39,423 nt of DNA. Origin: Bacillota bacterium. GTDB taxonomy: Bacteria > Bacillota > UBA4882 > UBA10575. Below the pieces are notes generated by a model that was not told where the DNA came from, did no database searches, and saw only the letters and a list, made by a program, of their open reading frames with translations. Shown here in pieces: positions 32,929 through 39,423 of this stretch. The position numbers and the translations under genes are program-made. Within the stretch, counting starts at the first letter, position 1. Each line of letters opens with the position of its first letter. The stretch covers positions 1 to 39,423 of the forward strand of contig DUQR01000011.1 in the NCBI GenBank assembly GCA_012837715.1, read 5' to 3'.

Positions 32929-34420
32929 CCTTAACACCTCCTGTCGCCAAATGCATAATTTTTTCTTGATTCAGTTCACCACGGATCAAGCTTCCGGCAA
33001 TCCGGCCATTATGCATCACCAATACCCGGTCGCTCATCCCGATGATCTCCGGTAATTCAGAGGAGATCATGATGATACCGACTCCCTGTTCAGCCAGCAT
33101 ATTAATGATTGCGTACAGTTCGGCCTTGGCCCCAACATCCACTCCCCGGGTCGGTTCATCCAAGATCAGTACCCTTGGCGAAGTGGCCAGCCATTTGGCG
33201 ATCACTACTTTTTGTTGGTTACCGCCGCTCAAGTTATTAATCAATTGCTCGTGGGAGGGTGTTTTGATGGAAAGTTGATCAATATAAGTATCGACCAGAT
33301 GCTTTTCCAAGCGTTTATTAACCCCGATCATCCTGATAAACTGCTTTAACACGGCAAGGGTGAGATTATAGGATACACTGTTGACCAGGACCAGGCCTTG
33401 TCTTTTCCGGTCCTCCGGGATCAATATTATCCCCTGATCCAACGCGTGAACAGGGCTGGTAATCTCAACTTTTTTTCCGGCCACCAGAATCTCGCCGGAA
33501 TCATATCGATCAATTCCGAAAATAGCCCGGGCCAATTCAGTGCGGCCGGATCCAACCAAACCTGAGATCCCCAGTATCTCACCTTTCTTTAATGTAAAAC
33601 TGATCCCGTTGAGCATCTTTCGCCGGCTGAGGTTCCTGACTTCCAAAACCGTTTTCCCCAGGGGATGAAAGGTCCGTTTATACAAGTCCTTTAACTCCCG
33701 GCCGACCATCATGGCGATTAGTTCCTCGCGCGTAGTAGCAGTGGTGACTCGGGTCCCGATGTATTTTCCGTCCCGTAAGACGCTAACCCGGTCCGCCACG
33801 CGGAAGAGTTCTTCCATCCGGTGGGAAATATAAATAACCGCAATGTTCTTTCGTTTTAAATTGTTAATCGTTGCAAATAACAATTCCACTTCTCTTAAAG
33901 TCAGCGAAGCAGTCGGCTCATCCATGACGATTATCCGGGCGGCAAAGGATAGTGCTTTGGCAATTTCGACCAATTGTTGTTGGGCGACACTTAATTGGGA
34001 AACGATGGCGGTCGCGTCAATCGCTAAGCCTAATGATTTTAGCAATTCCTGGGCGGCCTTGTTTTGTTTATGAAAATTGACAAATCCGGCCTTATTTACT
34101 ATTTCCTTCCCAAGAAAAATATTATCGGCCACCGTCATATTTGGCGCCAAACATAATTCCTGATGGATGACGCTTATCCCCAGGGCTTGGGATTGCTGAA
34201 CACCATTGATTCTGATCCTTTCACCTTTCAGATAAATCTCGCCTTCATCAGCGGTATAAATCCCGGCCAAGATTTTAATTAAGGTTGATTTCCCCGCACC
34301 GTTCTCGCCAAGCAGCGCGTGAACTTCGCCTTGTTTCAACTCAAAATCAACCCCGCTTAAAGCATAGACTCCGGGAAATTTTTTATGGATATTTTTCATA
34401 GATAGAATAACTTGGTCCAT
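32918..34420 (-). CDS. Sugar ABC transporter ATP-binding protein, RbsA type (duplicated ATPase)
   Basis: Two ABC domains in tandem (500 residues). The first has Walker A GENGAGKSTLIKIL (near 38), signature LSVAQQQLVEIAKAL and Walker B IIVMDEPTASL. The second has a degenerate Walker A (GLVGSGRTELARAIFG, Arg for Lys), signature LSGGNQQKVVIAKWL and Walker B VLILDEPTRGVD, as usual in RbsA/MglA. It powers import with the RbsC-type permease. The ATG at 34420 has CGGAGAACGAAC before it; the frame's earlier start at 34447 has no such site. The gene follows the binding protein by about 120 bp and overlaps the permease gene. Confidence 0.94.
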   Translation of the reverse strand: MDQVILSMKNIHKKFPGVYALSGVDFELKQGEVHALLGENGAGKSTLIKILAGIYTADEGEIYLKGERIRINGVQQSQALGISVIHQELCLAPNMTVADNIFLGKEIVNKAGFVNFHKQNKAAQELLKSLGLAIDATAIVSQLSVAQQQLVEIAKALSFAARIIVMDEPTASLTLREVELLFATINNLKRKNIAVIYISHRMEELFRVADRVSVLRDGKYIGTRVTTATTREELIAMMVGRELKDLYKRTFHPLGKTVLEVRNLSRRKMLNGISFTLKKGEILGISGLVGSGRTELARAIFGIDRYDSGEILVAGKKVEITSPVHALDQGIILIPEDRKRQGLVLVNSVSYNLTLAVLKQFIRMIGVNKRLEKHLVDTYIDQLSIKTPSHEQLINNLSGGNQQKVVIAKWLATSPRVLILDEPTRGVDVGAKAELYAIINMLAEQGVGIIMISSELPEIIGMSDRVLVMHNGRIAGSLIRGELNQEKIMHLATGGVKDAS

Positions 34421-34539
34421 GTTCGTTCTCCGTTCACCTGCCTTCACAACATTCCCTAATAAATGTTTTGCCCGGTTTCGCGCAAGCGCTTTTCCCGGGC
34501 AAAACCATCCTCCTATTCCTCTAGAAAAATTAGATAAAA

Positions 34540-35478
34540 TTATTCAAATTGATCGATCACATGCTGGTCAATATTGGACTTATCAATCAATTTCACCGGA
34601 ACTTTGATATCTTTGGACACTTCCTCGCCGGCCAAGATTTTATAAGCGGCTTCGGCGCCCATTAACCCAATCTGGGAGGGGAACTGGGAAGCGGTGGCGG
34701 TCAACTTATTGCCTTCTTTAATCATCTTCTTGGCATCCGGAGAACCGTCAACACCATAGACCAGAACGCCCTTTAAACGGTTGGCGCTTTCCAACGCGGC
34801 AATGGCGCCCATCGCGGTCGGATCATTAAGACCCATCACCACATCAATCTTTGAATGCGCCTGAATGATGTCTTCCATCACGAGCATCGCTTGATCAAGC
34901 TGGCCATTGGCGGCTTGTTCGGCGATAATTTTACAGCCGGGATATTTTTTAATGACCGATTTAAAACCCTCCGTCCGGTCAATAGCCGACTTCGCGGTCG
35001 GATGGTGTAGGATCACGATATTGGCATTACCGCCTGTCCTTTTAATCATATCTTCGGCGCAGAGCACTCCGGCTTGCCAGTTGTCGGAAGCCACGGTCGT
35101 CGCGACCAAATCGACGTCGTAAACGGGAGCGTCAACGACAATGACCGGTATTTTCGCCCTTTTCGCTGTCTCCAAAGCCGGTTTAATGCCTTTCCAGTCA
35201 AGGGCAGCCACAAAAATTGCGTCAACCTTCCGGGAAACAAAATCTTCAATCCCGGAGATTTGACGGGTCAGATCCTGTTGCGGATCGAAAGAGATTAATT
35301 TATCCCCTCTACTTTCAACCACTTGCTTAATACCTTCATTCAAAGCAACAAAGAACGGGTTATTAAGGTTGTGCATCGTAGCGCCGAAGACCTTTTGTTT
35401 GGGGGCGCCATACACGGAAAACGACGTTCCCAACAAAACAACAACCAACGAAATTATAAAAAGCTGTTTGCTTGTCAT
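34540..35478 (-). CDS. Sugar ABC transporter substrate-binding protein, RbsB type
   Basis: A type I periplasmic binding protein of 312 residues with a cleavable signal peptide (MTSKQLFIISLVVVLLGTSFSVYG, cut near APKQ). Blocks typical of ribose-like binders are GATMHNLNNPFFVALNEGIK, DPQQDLTRQISGIEDFVSRKVDAIFV, VDAPVYDVDLVATTVASDN and VMGLNDPTAMGAIAAL. It lacks a lipobox Cys, which is unusual for a binding protein in a single-membrane Gram-positive cell, where these are normally lipid-anchored; release or another anchoring route is implied. The ATG at 35478 has AAGGAGGGTAATA. It is the first gene of the transporter operon, preceded by the regulatory region at 35517-35682. Confidence 0.93.
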   Translation of the reverse strand: MTSKQLFIISLVVVLLGTSFSVYGAPKQKVFGATMHNLNNPFFVALNEGIKQVVESRGDKLISFDPQQDLTRQISGIEDFVSRKVDAIFVAALDWKGIKPALETAKRAKIPVIVVDAPVYDVDLVATTVASDNWQAGVLCAEDMIKRTGGNANIVILHHPTAKSAIDRTEGFKSVIKKYPGCKIIAEQAANGQLDQAMLVMEDIIQAHSKIDVVMGLNDPTAMGAIAALESANRLKGVLVYGVDGSPDAKKMIKEGNKLTATASQFPSQIGLMGAEAAYKILAGEEVSKDIKVPVKLIDKSNIDQHVIDQFE

Positions 35479-35516
35479 TATTACCCTCCTTAATATAGAC
35501 CTTATTTAACTCATGC

Positions 35517-35538
35517 GTTTCAACCGGCCGGTTAAAAC
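35517..35538. promoter_or_regulatory. 22-bp near-perfect palindrome in the transporter leader, repressor operator candidate
   Basis: The core AACCGGCCGGTT (35522-35533) is a perfect 12-bp palindrome. The flanks GTTT and AAAC outside one unmatched pair extend the symmetry to 22 bp. It lies about 7-28 bp downstream of the expected transcription start (near 35545) and about 40 bp before the start codon, a typical repressor position. No LacI-type or other sugar repressor gene lies in the window. Confidence 0.6.
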
Positions 35539-35551
35539 TTGCTGCGATTCA

Positions 35552-35557
35552 ATTATA
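35552..35557 (-). promoter_or_regulatory. -10 box of the transporter operon, without a good -35 box
   Basis: A TATAAT box on the minus strand, 74 bp before the binding-protein start codon. The sequence 17 bp upstream (GATATT-like) is far from TTGACA, as expected for a promoter that needs an activator. Confidence 0.5.
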
Positions 35558-35580
35558 CAAATTTTATAGGTAAAATATCA

Positions 35581-35592
35581 TCACGGTTGTCA
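35581..35592. promoter_or_regulatory. Activator box candidate, proximal copy
   Basis: TCACGGTTGTCA, sharing TNACNNTTGTCA with the palindrome at 35669-35680. It covers about -36 to -47 relative to the predicted start site, the usual place for an activator touching RNA polymerase. The NarL-type regulator encoded upstream is the natural candidate. Confidence 0.4.
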
Positions 35593-35666
35593 TAAAAAAT
35601 TAAGTCTTTTGTAATATTAAGGCCAGTATTATGTCAGGGAAAAGATGATTTTAATCACTTTCTGGG

Positions 35667-35682
35667 GTGACATTTGTCACCT
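35667..35682. promoter_or_regulatory. Palindrome GGTGACATTTGTCACC, activator box candidate, distal copy
   Basis: A perfect inverted repeat (7-bp arms, 2-bp centre) just after the solute-binding protein stop and about 130 bp upstream of the predicted transporter start site. No T-run follows, so a terminator is unlikely; a binding site for the dimeric response regulator is the favoured reading. Confidence 0.45.
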
Positions 35683-35689
35683 TAAACAA

Positions 35690-37000
35690 TCACTGGATTA
35701 AATATTCACCCAAATAACGGTTAAAACTCCGTAAGGCCGTTTCCGCATCCATATCGTCATTGATGATCCGGAAAATCTCATTATCGGCAATGTTCATCGC
35801 CGCATCATATTTATGAAACCGGGGAGTCACTGTTGATTGCTCAATGACTTGACTCAATAATCTTTTATCAACGGAAATTTCTTGATCCGGAGTATACTTA
35901 GACAGCGCCATGTCGGCCTCGATTGATTCGGTGGCTTCACGGAGAACCGGGATTCCGTAAGAATATTTAAGAATATTCATCTGCATTTCCCAATCATAAG
36001 TTAAAAACTTTAAAAACTCCCAAGCTTCCCGCTGATGTTTAGTGCGGGCGCTAATTCCGATTAAAAAACTATGCAATTCGGAAGCGTTTTTCCCGCGCGG
36101 GCCCCGGGGCAGTTTAACGCATTCCCATTCAAATTGCGCATAGCGGATCAACCGGTACGGATATGATTTATATGCCCGGTACGCTGAAAATGGAAAGGGC
36201 CGGAAAGCGACTTTCCCGTTGTCATAATCATCCGGCGTCACGCGAATATTCGCATTTAAACGGTTCAGCTTTTGAATAAATTGGATCGCCTCAACCACGC
36301 CGGGCTGGTCAAACATGGCCTTGGCACCGTAAGGATCGAAAAGTTGTTGGCCATTGGTATAAACCGCATGGTGCCAGTCAAAACCAACGGTTCCAAATTG
36401 GTCTATTTTACCATCCCCATCCGTATCTTTTGTCACCTTTTGGCAAATCCGGTAAAAATCATCCCAGGTCCAATCGTCCCGGGGAATTGCTATTCCTTCC
36501 TTTGTGAGCAGGGTCTTGTTGACAAACATCAGGATGGGAACAACTTCACGGGCCAAGGCGTATTGCGGGCCGGAAAACTGTCCGGATTTGACCGCATTAT
36601 TATAAAATTTAGCCATCTCGAACTTCAAATCGTTTTGAATCAAACCATCCAACTTTTTTAAAATCCCAATTGAGGCCAGGGTATTAAAATCACTCTCCAA
36701 AACACAAAATACGTCAGGTTCTTTTCCCTTAATTATCTTTTGGGCCAGCCATTCTGAATAATCGCTTTTCGGGATGCCGGTTAGATATTTGATCTTAATC
36801 CGGGGATGAATGGCTTCAAACTTGGCAATCGCCTCGTCGCTTATTTTTGAACTGCTCCAGTTGGGAATATCCCAATTACTTCCCGCAAAATCTCCAAACT
36901 CCAGAACAATCTGGCCGGATGAGGAGTTATAGATGTAGACTGTTAGTAATATTGTGACAAGGCAACCAAAACCTAGCATGAAAATCCGATTTCGTTTCAA
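35690..37000 (-). CDS. Membrane-anchored family-1 solute-binding protein, probable sensor partner
   Basis: An extracellular sugar-binding protein fold (436 residues) with ISDEAIAKFEAIHPRIKIKYLTG near the start, WTWDDFYRICQKVTKDTDGDGKIDQFG in the middle and KHQREAWEFLKFLT towards the end, as in family-1 ABC binding proteins. It has no ABC permease partner of that family here. The N-terminus KRNRIFMLGFGCLVTILLTVYIY is one hydrophobic segment with no lipobox and no clear cleavage site, so the protein is probably held by an uncleaved anchor. The GTG at 37009 overlaps AGGTGAT; the TTG at 37000 fits that site. It is encoded directly after the response regulator, so a ligand-sensing role is likely. 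Confidence 0.85.
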   Translation of the reverse strand: MKRNRIFMLGFGCLVTILLTVYIYNSSSGQIVLEFGDFAGSNWDIPNWSSSKISDEAIAKFEAIHPRIKIKYLTGIPKSDYSEWLAQKIIKGKEPDVFCVLESDFNTLASIGILKKLDGLIQNDLKFEMAKFYNNAVKSGQFSGPQYALAREVVPILMFVNKTLLTKEGIAIPRDDWTWDDFYRICQKVTKDTDGDGKIDQFGTVGFDWHHAVYTNGQQLFDPYGAKAMFDQPGVVEAIQFIQKLNRLNANIRVTPDDYDNGKVAFRPFPFSAYRAYKSYPYRLIRYAQFEWECVKLPRGPRGKNASELHSFLIGISARTKHQREAWEFLKFLTYDWEMQMNILKYSYGIPVLREATESIEADMALSKYTPDQEISVDKRLLSQVIEQSTVTPRFHKYDAAMNIADNEIFRIINDDMDAETALRSFNRYLGEYLIQ

Positions 37001-37009
37001 GACTATCAC

Positions 37010-37681
37010 CTAATCATCGAATTTTTTAAAGGTCAACCCGGTCTGAACGGCAAATATCGCAATCTGGGTCCGATCCCGGAGCCCGAGTTTACTAAGGATG
37101 GTACTGATGTAATTCCGCACCGTTCCTTCTTTTAACTTTAATTTATAGGTAATTTCCTTATTGGATAAACCCATTCCGATCAGCTTAACAATTTTCAACT
37201 CGAGGTGGCCTAATTCATCCAGTAAACTCTCGTCAACTTTAATCCTGAAATCAGCATGGGCCATTTGGGAAAAAAATTTACAGACCTTACTGGCGATATT
37301 CGGATTGAGCAAAGCGCCTCCTTTAACCACTGTTTTGATCGCCCCGATCAGTTTTTCCAGCGAGATCCCTTTTAATAAATAACCACTGGCGCCGTGTTTT
37401 AACGCATTAAAGACGTATTCGTCATCATCAAAGGTTGTTAAAACAATGATCTTTATCTCCGGACGCTTTTCTTTAATTATTTCAATGCATTGCACTCCGT
37501 CAACTTCCGGCATGCGAATATCCATCAATATCACATCGGGATTCAAGGTCTGAGCTAATTCGATCGCCTCTCTCCCGTTCGCCGCCGTTCCGACAATTTT
37601 TAGACCCGGCTTATTTGTTAACATAATCTCAAGGCTTTGTCTAATTAATTCCTGGTCTTCTGCGATCAAGAGCCGTATCAT
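37010..37681 (-). CDS. NarL/LuxR-type response regulator
   Basis: A 223-residue two-domain regulator. The receiver domain (1-120) has the acidic pair in IAEDQE (Glu8, Asp9), phosphoacceptor Asp54 in ILMDIRMPEVDG, Thr in VLTTFDDDEY and Lys in YLLKG. The C-terminal helix-turn-helix (about 155-215) reads LGHLELKIVKLIGMGLSNKEITYKLKLKEGTVRNYISTILSKLGLRDR. It overlaps the kinase gene by 41 bp and is followed after a few bases by the binding-protein gene, so all three are one unit. Its most likely target is the transporter promoter about 1.5 kb downstream. Confidence 0.95.
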   Translation of the reverse strand: MIRLLIAEDQELIRQSLEIMLTNKPGLKIVGTAANGREAIELAQTLNPDVILMDIRMPEVDGVQCIEIIKEKRPEIKIIVLTTFDDDEYVFNALKHGASGYLLKGISLEKLIGAIKTVVKGGALLNPNIASKVCKFFSQMAHADFRIKVDESLLDELGHLELKIVKLIGMGLSNKEITYKLKLKEGTVRNYISTILSKLGLRDRTQIAIFAVQTGLTFKKFDD

Positions 37682-39008
37682 TATTCAAACCTCCTCGTAC
37701 CGGGATCATGGCGCTGACTTTGAAGCCGTTTGGCATGAGCGGTTCAAACTTAACCCAGCCGGCCAGCATTTCGACCCTTTCCCGAATATGCATTAAGCCA
37801 AATCCTTCAACCGGATGGGAACACCCGCTACCGTCATCCTTGATTTCGATCCGAACAATATTGGCTTCAAAACAAAGCTCTACTTTAATCTCTCTGGCCT
37901 TACCATGCCGGACCGCATTGGTGATCCCTTCCTGAATAATCCGGTAAATGGTCTCCTCCTCATCCGGTTGCAAACATACCGTTTCCTTGTTCATAAACAG
38001 CTTTACTTTGGTATTGGTACACTCGTTGATATCTTCCGTCAGTCTTTGAATGGCGGGGATTAACAGAAAACGCTTCAATGAGTCCGGTCGTAATTCACTG
38101 ACCGACCGCCGGACATCCAATAAACCCTTCTTCGCCAAAGCGATGATCTTGATCAGTTGCATTTTGGTCTTCGCTTGATCACGGTCAATCAGTTGAAGAC
38201 AAGCTTCCAGTCCAGTAGCAATCCCGGTTAAGGCATGGCCGAGCGTATCGTGAATCTCCCTGGCCAACCGGTTCCTTTCGCGGGTTTTGGCCATTTCTTC
38301 CGATTTTTTAGCGTAGTTATGCAGTTGAATGTTGGCGATCTTCAATTCCCCGGCGGTTTGATACAATTGATCATAGAGTTCTTTGATCCGCTTTTTTTCA
38401 TCAATCTGTCCCTGAATCACAAAGATCATGAAGACGATAAAAATCATTTCGTTCAAGGAAGATAATATATTCCGGAAACCATGAATATATAACCTTTGGT
38501 TGGCAGTATAATACTGAATATATTCATTTAAGGAGAATAAATTGACTTTAATTGACAAAATATCATAATCAACAAAGACATAAACGGTGATGGCAGCAAT
38601 GATAAATAGATATTTACGCTTTATCCCATCAATATAAATAATAATATTGGCGATCGCCACCATCAAAATTCCTTTGTAACTCATATTCAGAATGAACATA
38701 ATCGCGATACAAATGACCAGATCCAAAATGCTAAATATATAAAAGACTGCTTTATACTCCCGGGGGATCCGGTTTCTAATCAGGACACTACTATATAAAA
38801 GGAATAATAAAAAAATGGAATAAACCGGAACTTGCCATGGTATGGTCGGCACACACTTAATCCGCTCCAAAAAGATGCGTGCCATGTCTTTCCAACAAAT
38901 CAATTCGACAGCCTTATAGATTAAAGCCGATAAAAAAGAGACTGTCAAAAAATTAATTAAAAACATAAGATTTCTCGTTACATTTATGTTTTTTTGGCTT
39001 ATAAGCAT
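37641..39008 (-). CDS. Sensor histidine kinase, NarL-partner (HisKA_3) type
   Basis: A 455-residue membrane kinase. Residues about 10-215 contain about six hydrophobic segments with short external loops. A coiled coil (about 220-255) leads to HisKA_3 with RERNRLAREIHDTLGHALTG, the His in REIHD being the phosphorylation site, and a HATPase_c domain with EEETIYRIIQEGITNAVRHG, IKDDGSGC and GFGLMHIRERVEML. There is no large sensor domain, which suits a partner protein such as the anchored solute-binding protein made from the same transcript. The frame opens at a GTG (39017) within the GAGGTGA ribosome site, so the ATG at 39008 is chosen. A promoter lies at 39155-39183. Confidence 0.94.
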   Translation of the reverse strand: MLISQKNINVTRNLMFLINFLTVSFLSALIYKAVELICWKDMARIFLERIKCVPTIPWQVPVYSIFLLFLLYSSVLIRNRIPREYKAVFYIFSILDLVICIAIMFILNMSYKGILMVAIANIIIYIDGIKRKYLFIIAAITVYVFVDYDILSIKVNLFSLNEYIQYYTANQRLYIHGFRNILSSLNEMIFIVFMIFVIQGQIDEKKRIKELYDQLYQTAGELKIANIQLHNYAKKSEEMAKTRERNRLAREIHDTLGHALTGIATGLEACLQLIDRDQAKTKMQLIKIIALAKKGLLDVRRSVSELRPDSLKRFLLIPAIQRLTEDINECTNTKVKLFMNKETVCLQPDEEETIYRIIQEGITNAVRHGKAREIKVELCFEANIVRIEIKDDGSGCSHPVEGFGLMHIRERVEMLAGWVKFEPLMPNGFKVSAMIPVRGGLNNDTALDRRRPGIN

Positions 39009-39044
39009 CACGGTCACCTCTAGCCTTAACCCGTTTCGATGTTT

Positions 39045-39134
39045 CTAAAATCCAGCATACTTCTCCCAAGCTTTATTGACCTCAGCTTTGAATCTTTCTG
39101 GTTCATCCCAGATAACATCATGTGCTGAATGTTT
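39045..39134 (-). pseudogene. Remnant of an alpha/beta-hydrolase-like C-terminus
   Basis: Between in-frame stops the minus strand reads KHSAHDVIWDEPERFKAEV then NKAWEKYAGF and a stop. This resembles the catalytic-His end of alpha/beta hydrolases (G/A-H-x-x-x-W-x-x-P-E-x-F). Nothing upstream in any frame continues the family, so it looks like a leftover tail. It now lies inside the leader of the histidine kinase gene. Confidence 0.4.
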
Positions 39135-39154
39135 TTACTCGTAGTCATGTTTTA

Positions 39155-39183
39155 ATTATACCCAATTTTATACAGTAGTACAA
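39155..39183 (-). promoter_or_regulatory. Sigma-A promoter for the kinase-regulator-binding protein unit
   Basis: On the minus strand TTGTAC, 17 bp, TATAAT. The predicted leader to the kinase ATG is about 140 bases and runs through the hydrolase remnant. Confidence 0.65.
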
Positions 39184-39363
39184 TTTCTACATATTTATTC
39201 CTAATACTGCCGGAAAAACTCAACCAATGCTTCTCAAAGGTTGCTCCGATCTGTTTTTTTACATTTTTCATATCCAAACGATAAATATTTTTCTTTTTAA
39301 GTTTTTATCCCATTCTCATTGCTGAAATTTCCAAACCCCACGCTTAACACGAAGTTATCTCAT
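39184..39363. other. AT-rich non-coding gap
   Basis: No credible gene. It separates the kinase promoter from the terminator of a gene beyond the right edge. Confidence 0.5.
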
Positions 39364-39389
39364 AAAAAAAGAGCAGTATTTTCTGCTCT
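39364..39389 (-). terminator. Intrinsic terminator of a gene beyond the right edge
   Basis: AGAGCAG and CTGCTCT (39370-39376 and 39383-39389, 6-base loop) followed by seven T on the minus strand. The gene it ends must lie to the right of the window. Confidence 0.75.
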
Positions 39390-39423
39390 CGATAAAACTG
39401 AATTTGATTGACTCATTCCAACG

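Noticed and set aside
32495-33055. 186-residue plus-strand frame across the permease and ATPase genes
   Set aside because: It is the antisense shadow of two well-recognised overlapping genes.
35496-35520. Possible CcpA cre site before the sugar-binding protein gene
   Set aside because: TTGAAACGCATGAG lacks one base of the WTGNAANCGNWNNCW spacing, so the match fails.

Overview
The window looks like chromosomal DNA of an endospore-forming, probably anaerobic member of the Bacillota. The signs are a SPOCS-domain (DUF3794) protein and an exosporium-type collagen-like protein at the left edge, a sporulation-type phosphosulfolactate synthase, a clostripain-family protease, Gram-positive ribosome binding sites with frequent GTG/TTG starts, and sigma-A promoters next to intrinsic terminators. 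I cannot name the genus. No rRNA, tRNA, CRISPR array, intact insertion sequence or phage module was seen. Most genes lie on the minus strand.

Left part (1-12.7 kb): a truncated collagen-like gene with 9/63-bp DNA repeats; a SPOCS protein; a histone-deacetylase-fold deacetylase with a C-terminal CxxC/CxxC extension; a hydantoinase/oxoprolinase A protein; divergent pcm; a small unknown gene; a three-gene unit of phosphosulfolactate synthase, a 34-residue membrane peptide and a YeiH-type exporter; an inactive/active pair of secreted M16 peptidases; and a C11 clostripain-like protease.

Middle (12.9-27.2 kb): a very unusual single protein containing a 7TM sensor, PAS, histidine kinase, receiver and LuxR DNA-binding domain; a small membrane protein; a sugar operon (split transketolase, SDR dehydrogenase, beta-hydroxyacid dehydrogenase) with an inverted-repeat operator candidate at its start; an ANT(6)-like nucleotidyltransferase; cstA behind a 13-bp 5'-UTR stem-loop; a GNAT acetyltransferase; an acyl-CoA synthetase with its XRE-cupin regulator; then about 0.7 kb of decayed DNA and a tiny lipoprotein.

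Right part (27.4-39.4 kb): two divergent SDR genes and a TetR regulator whose three upstream regions share paired 8-bp boxes at 13-bp spacing; then a sugar locus: sedoheptulokinase-like FGGY kinase, RbsABC-type transporter, and upstream of it a membrane-anchored solute-binding protein made together with a NarL-type kinase and regulator. The transporter promoter has a good -10, a poor -35, two related TGTCA-type boxes upstream and a 22-bp palindrome just downstream of the expected start site, so it looks both activated and repressed. The kinase plus the split transketolase suggest, by inference only, a route for a C7 (or similar) ketose into the pentose phosphate pool. This locus, the kinase-to-HTH fusion, the sulfonate module and the TetR box pattern are the best leads.
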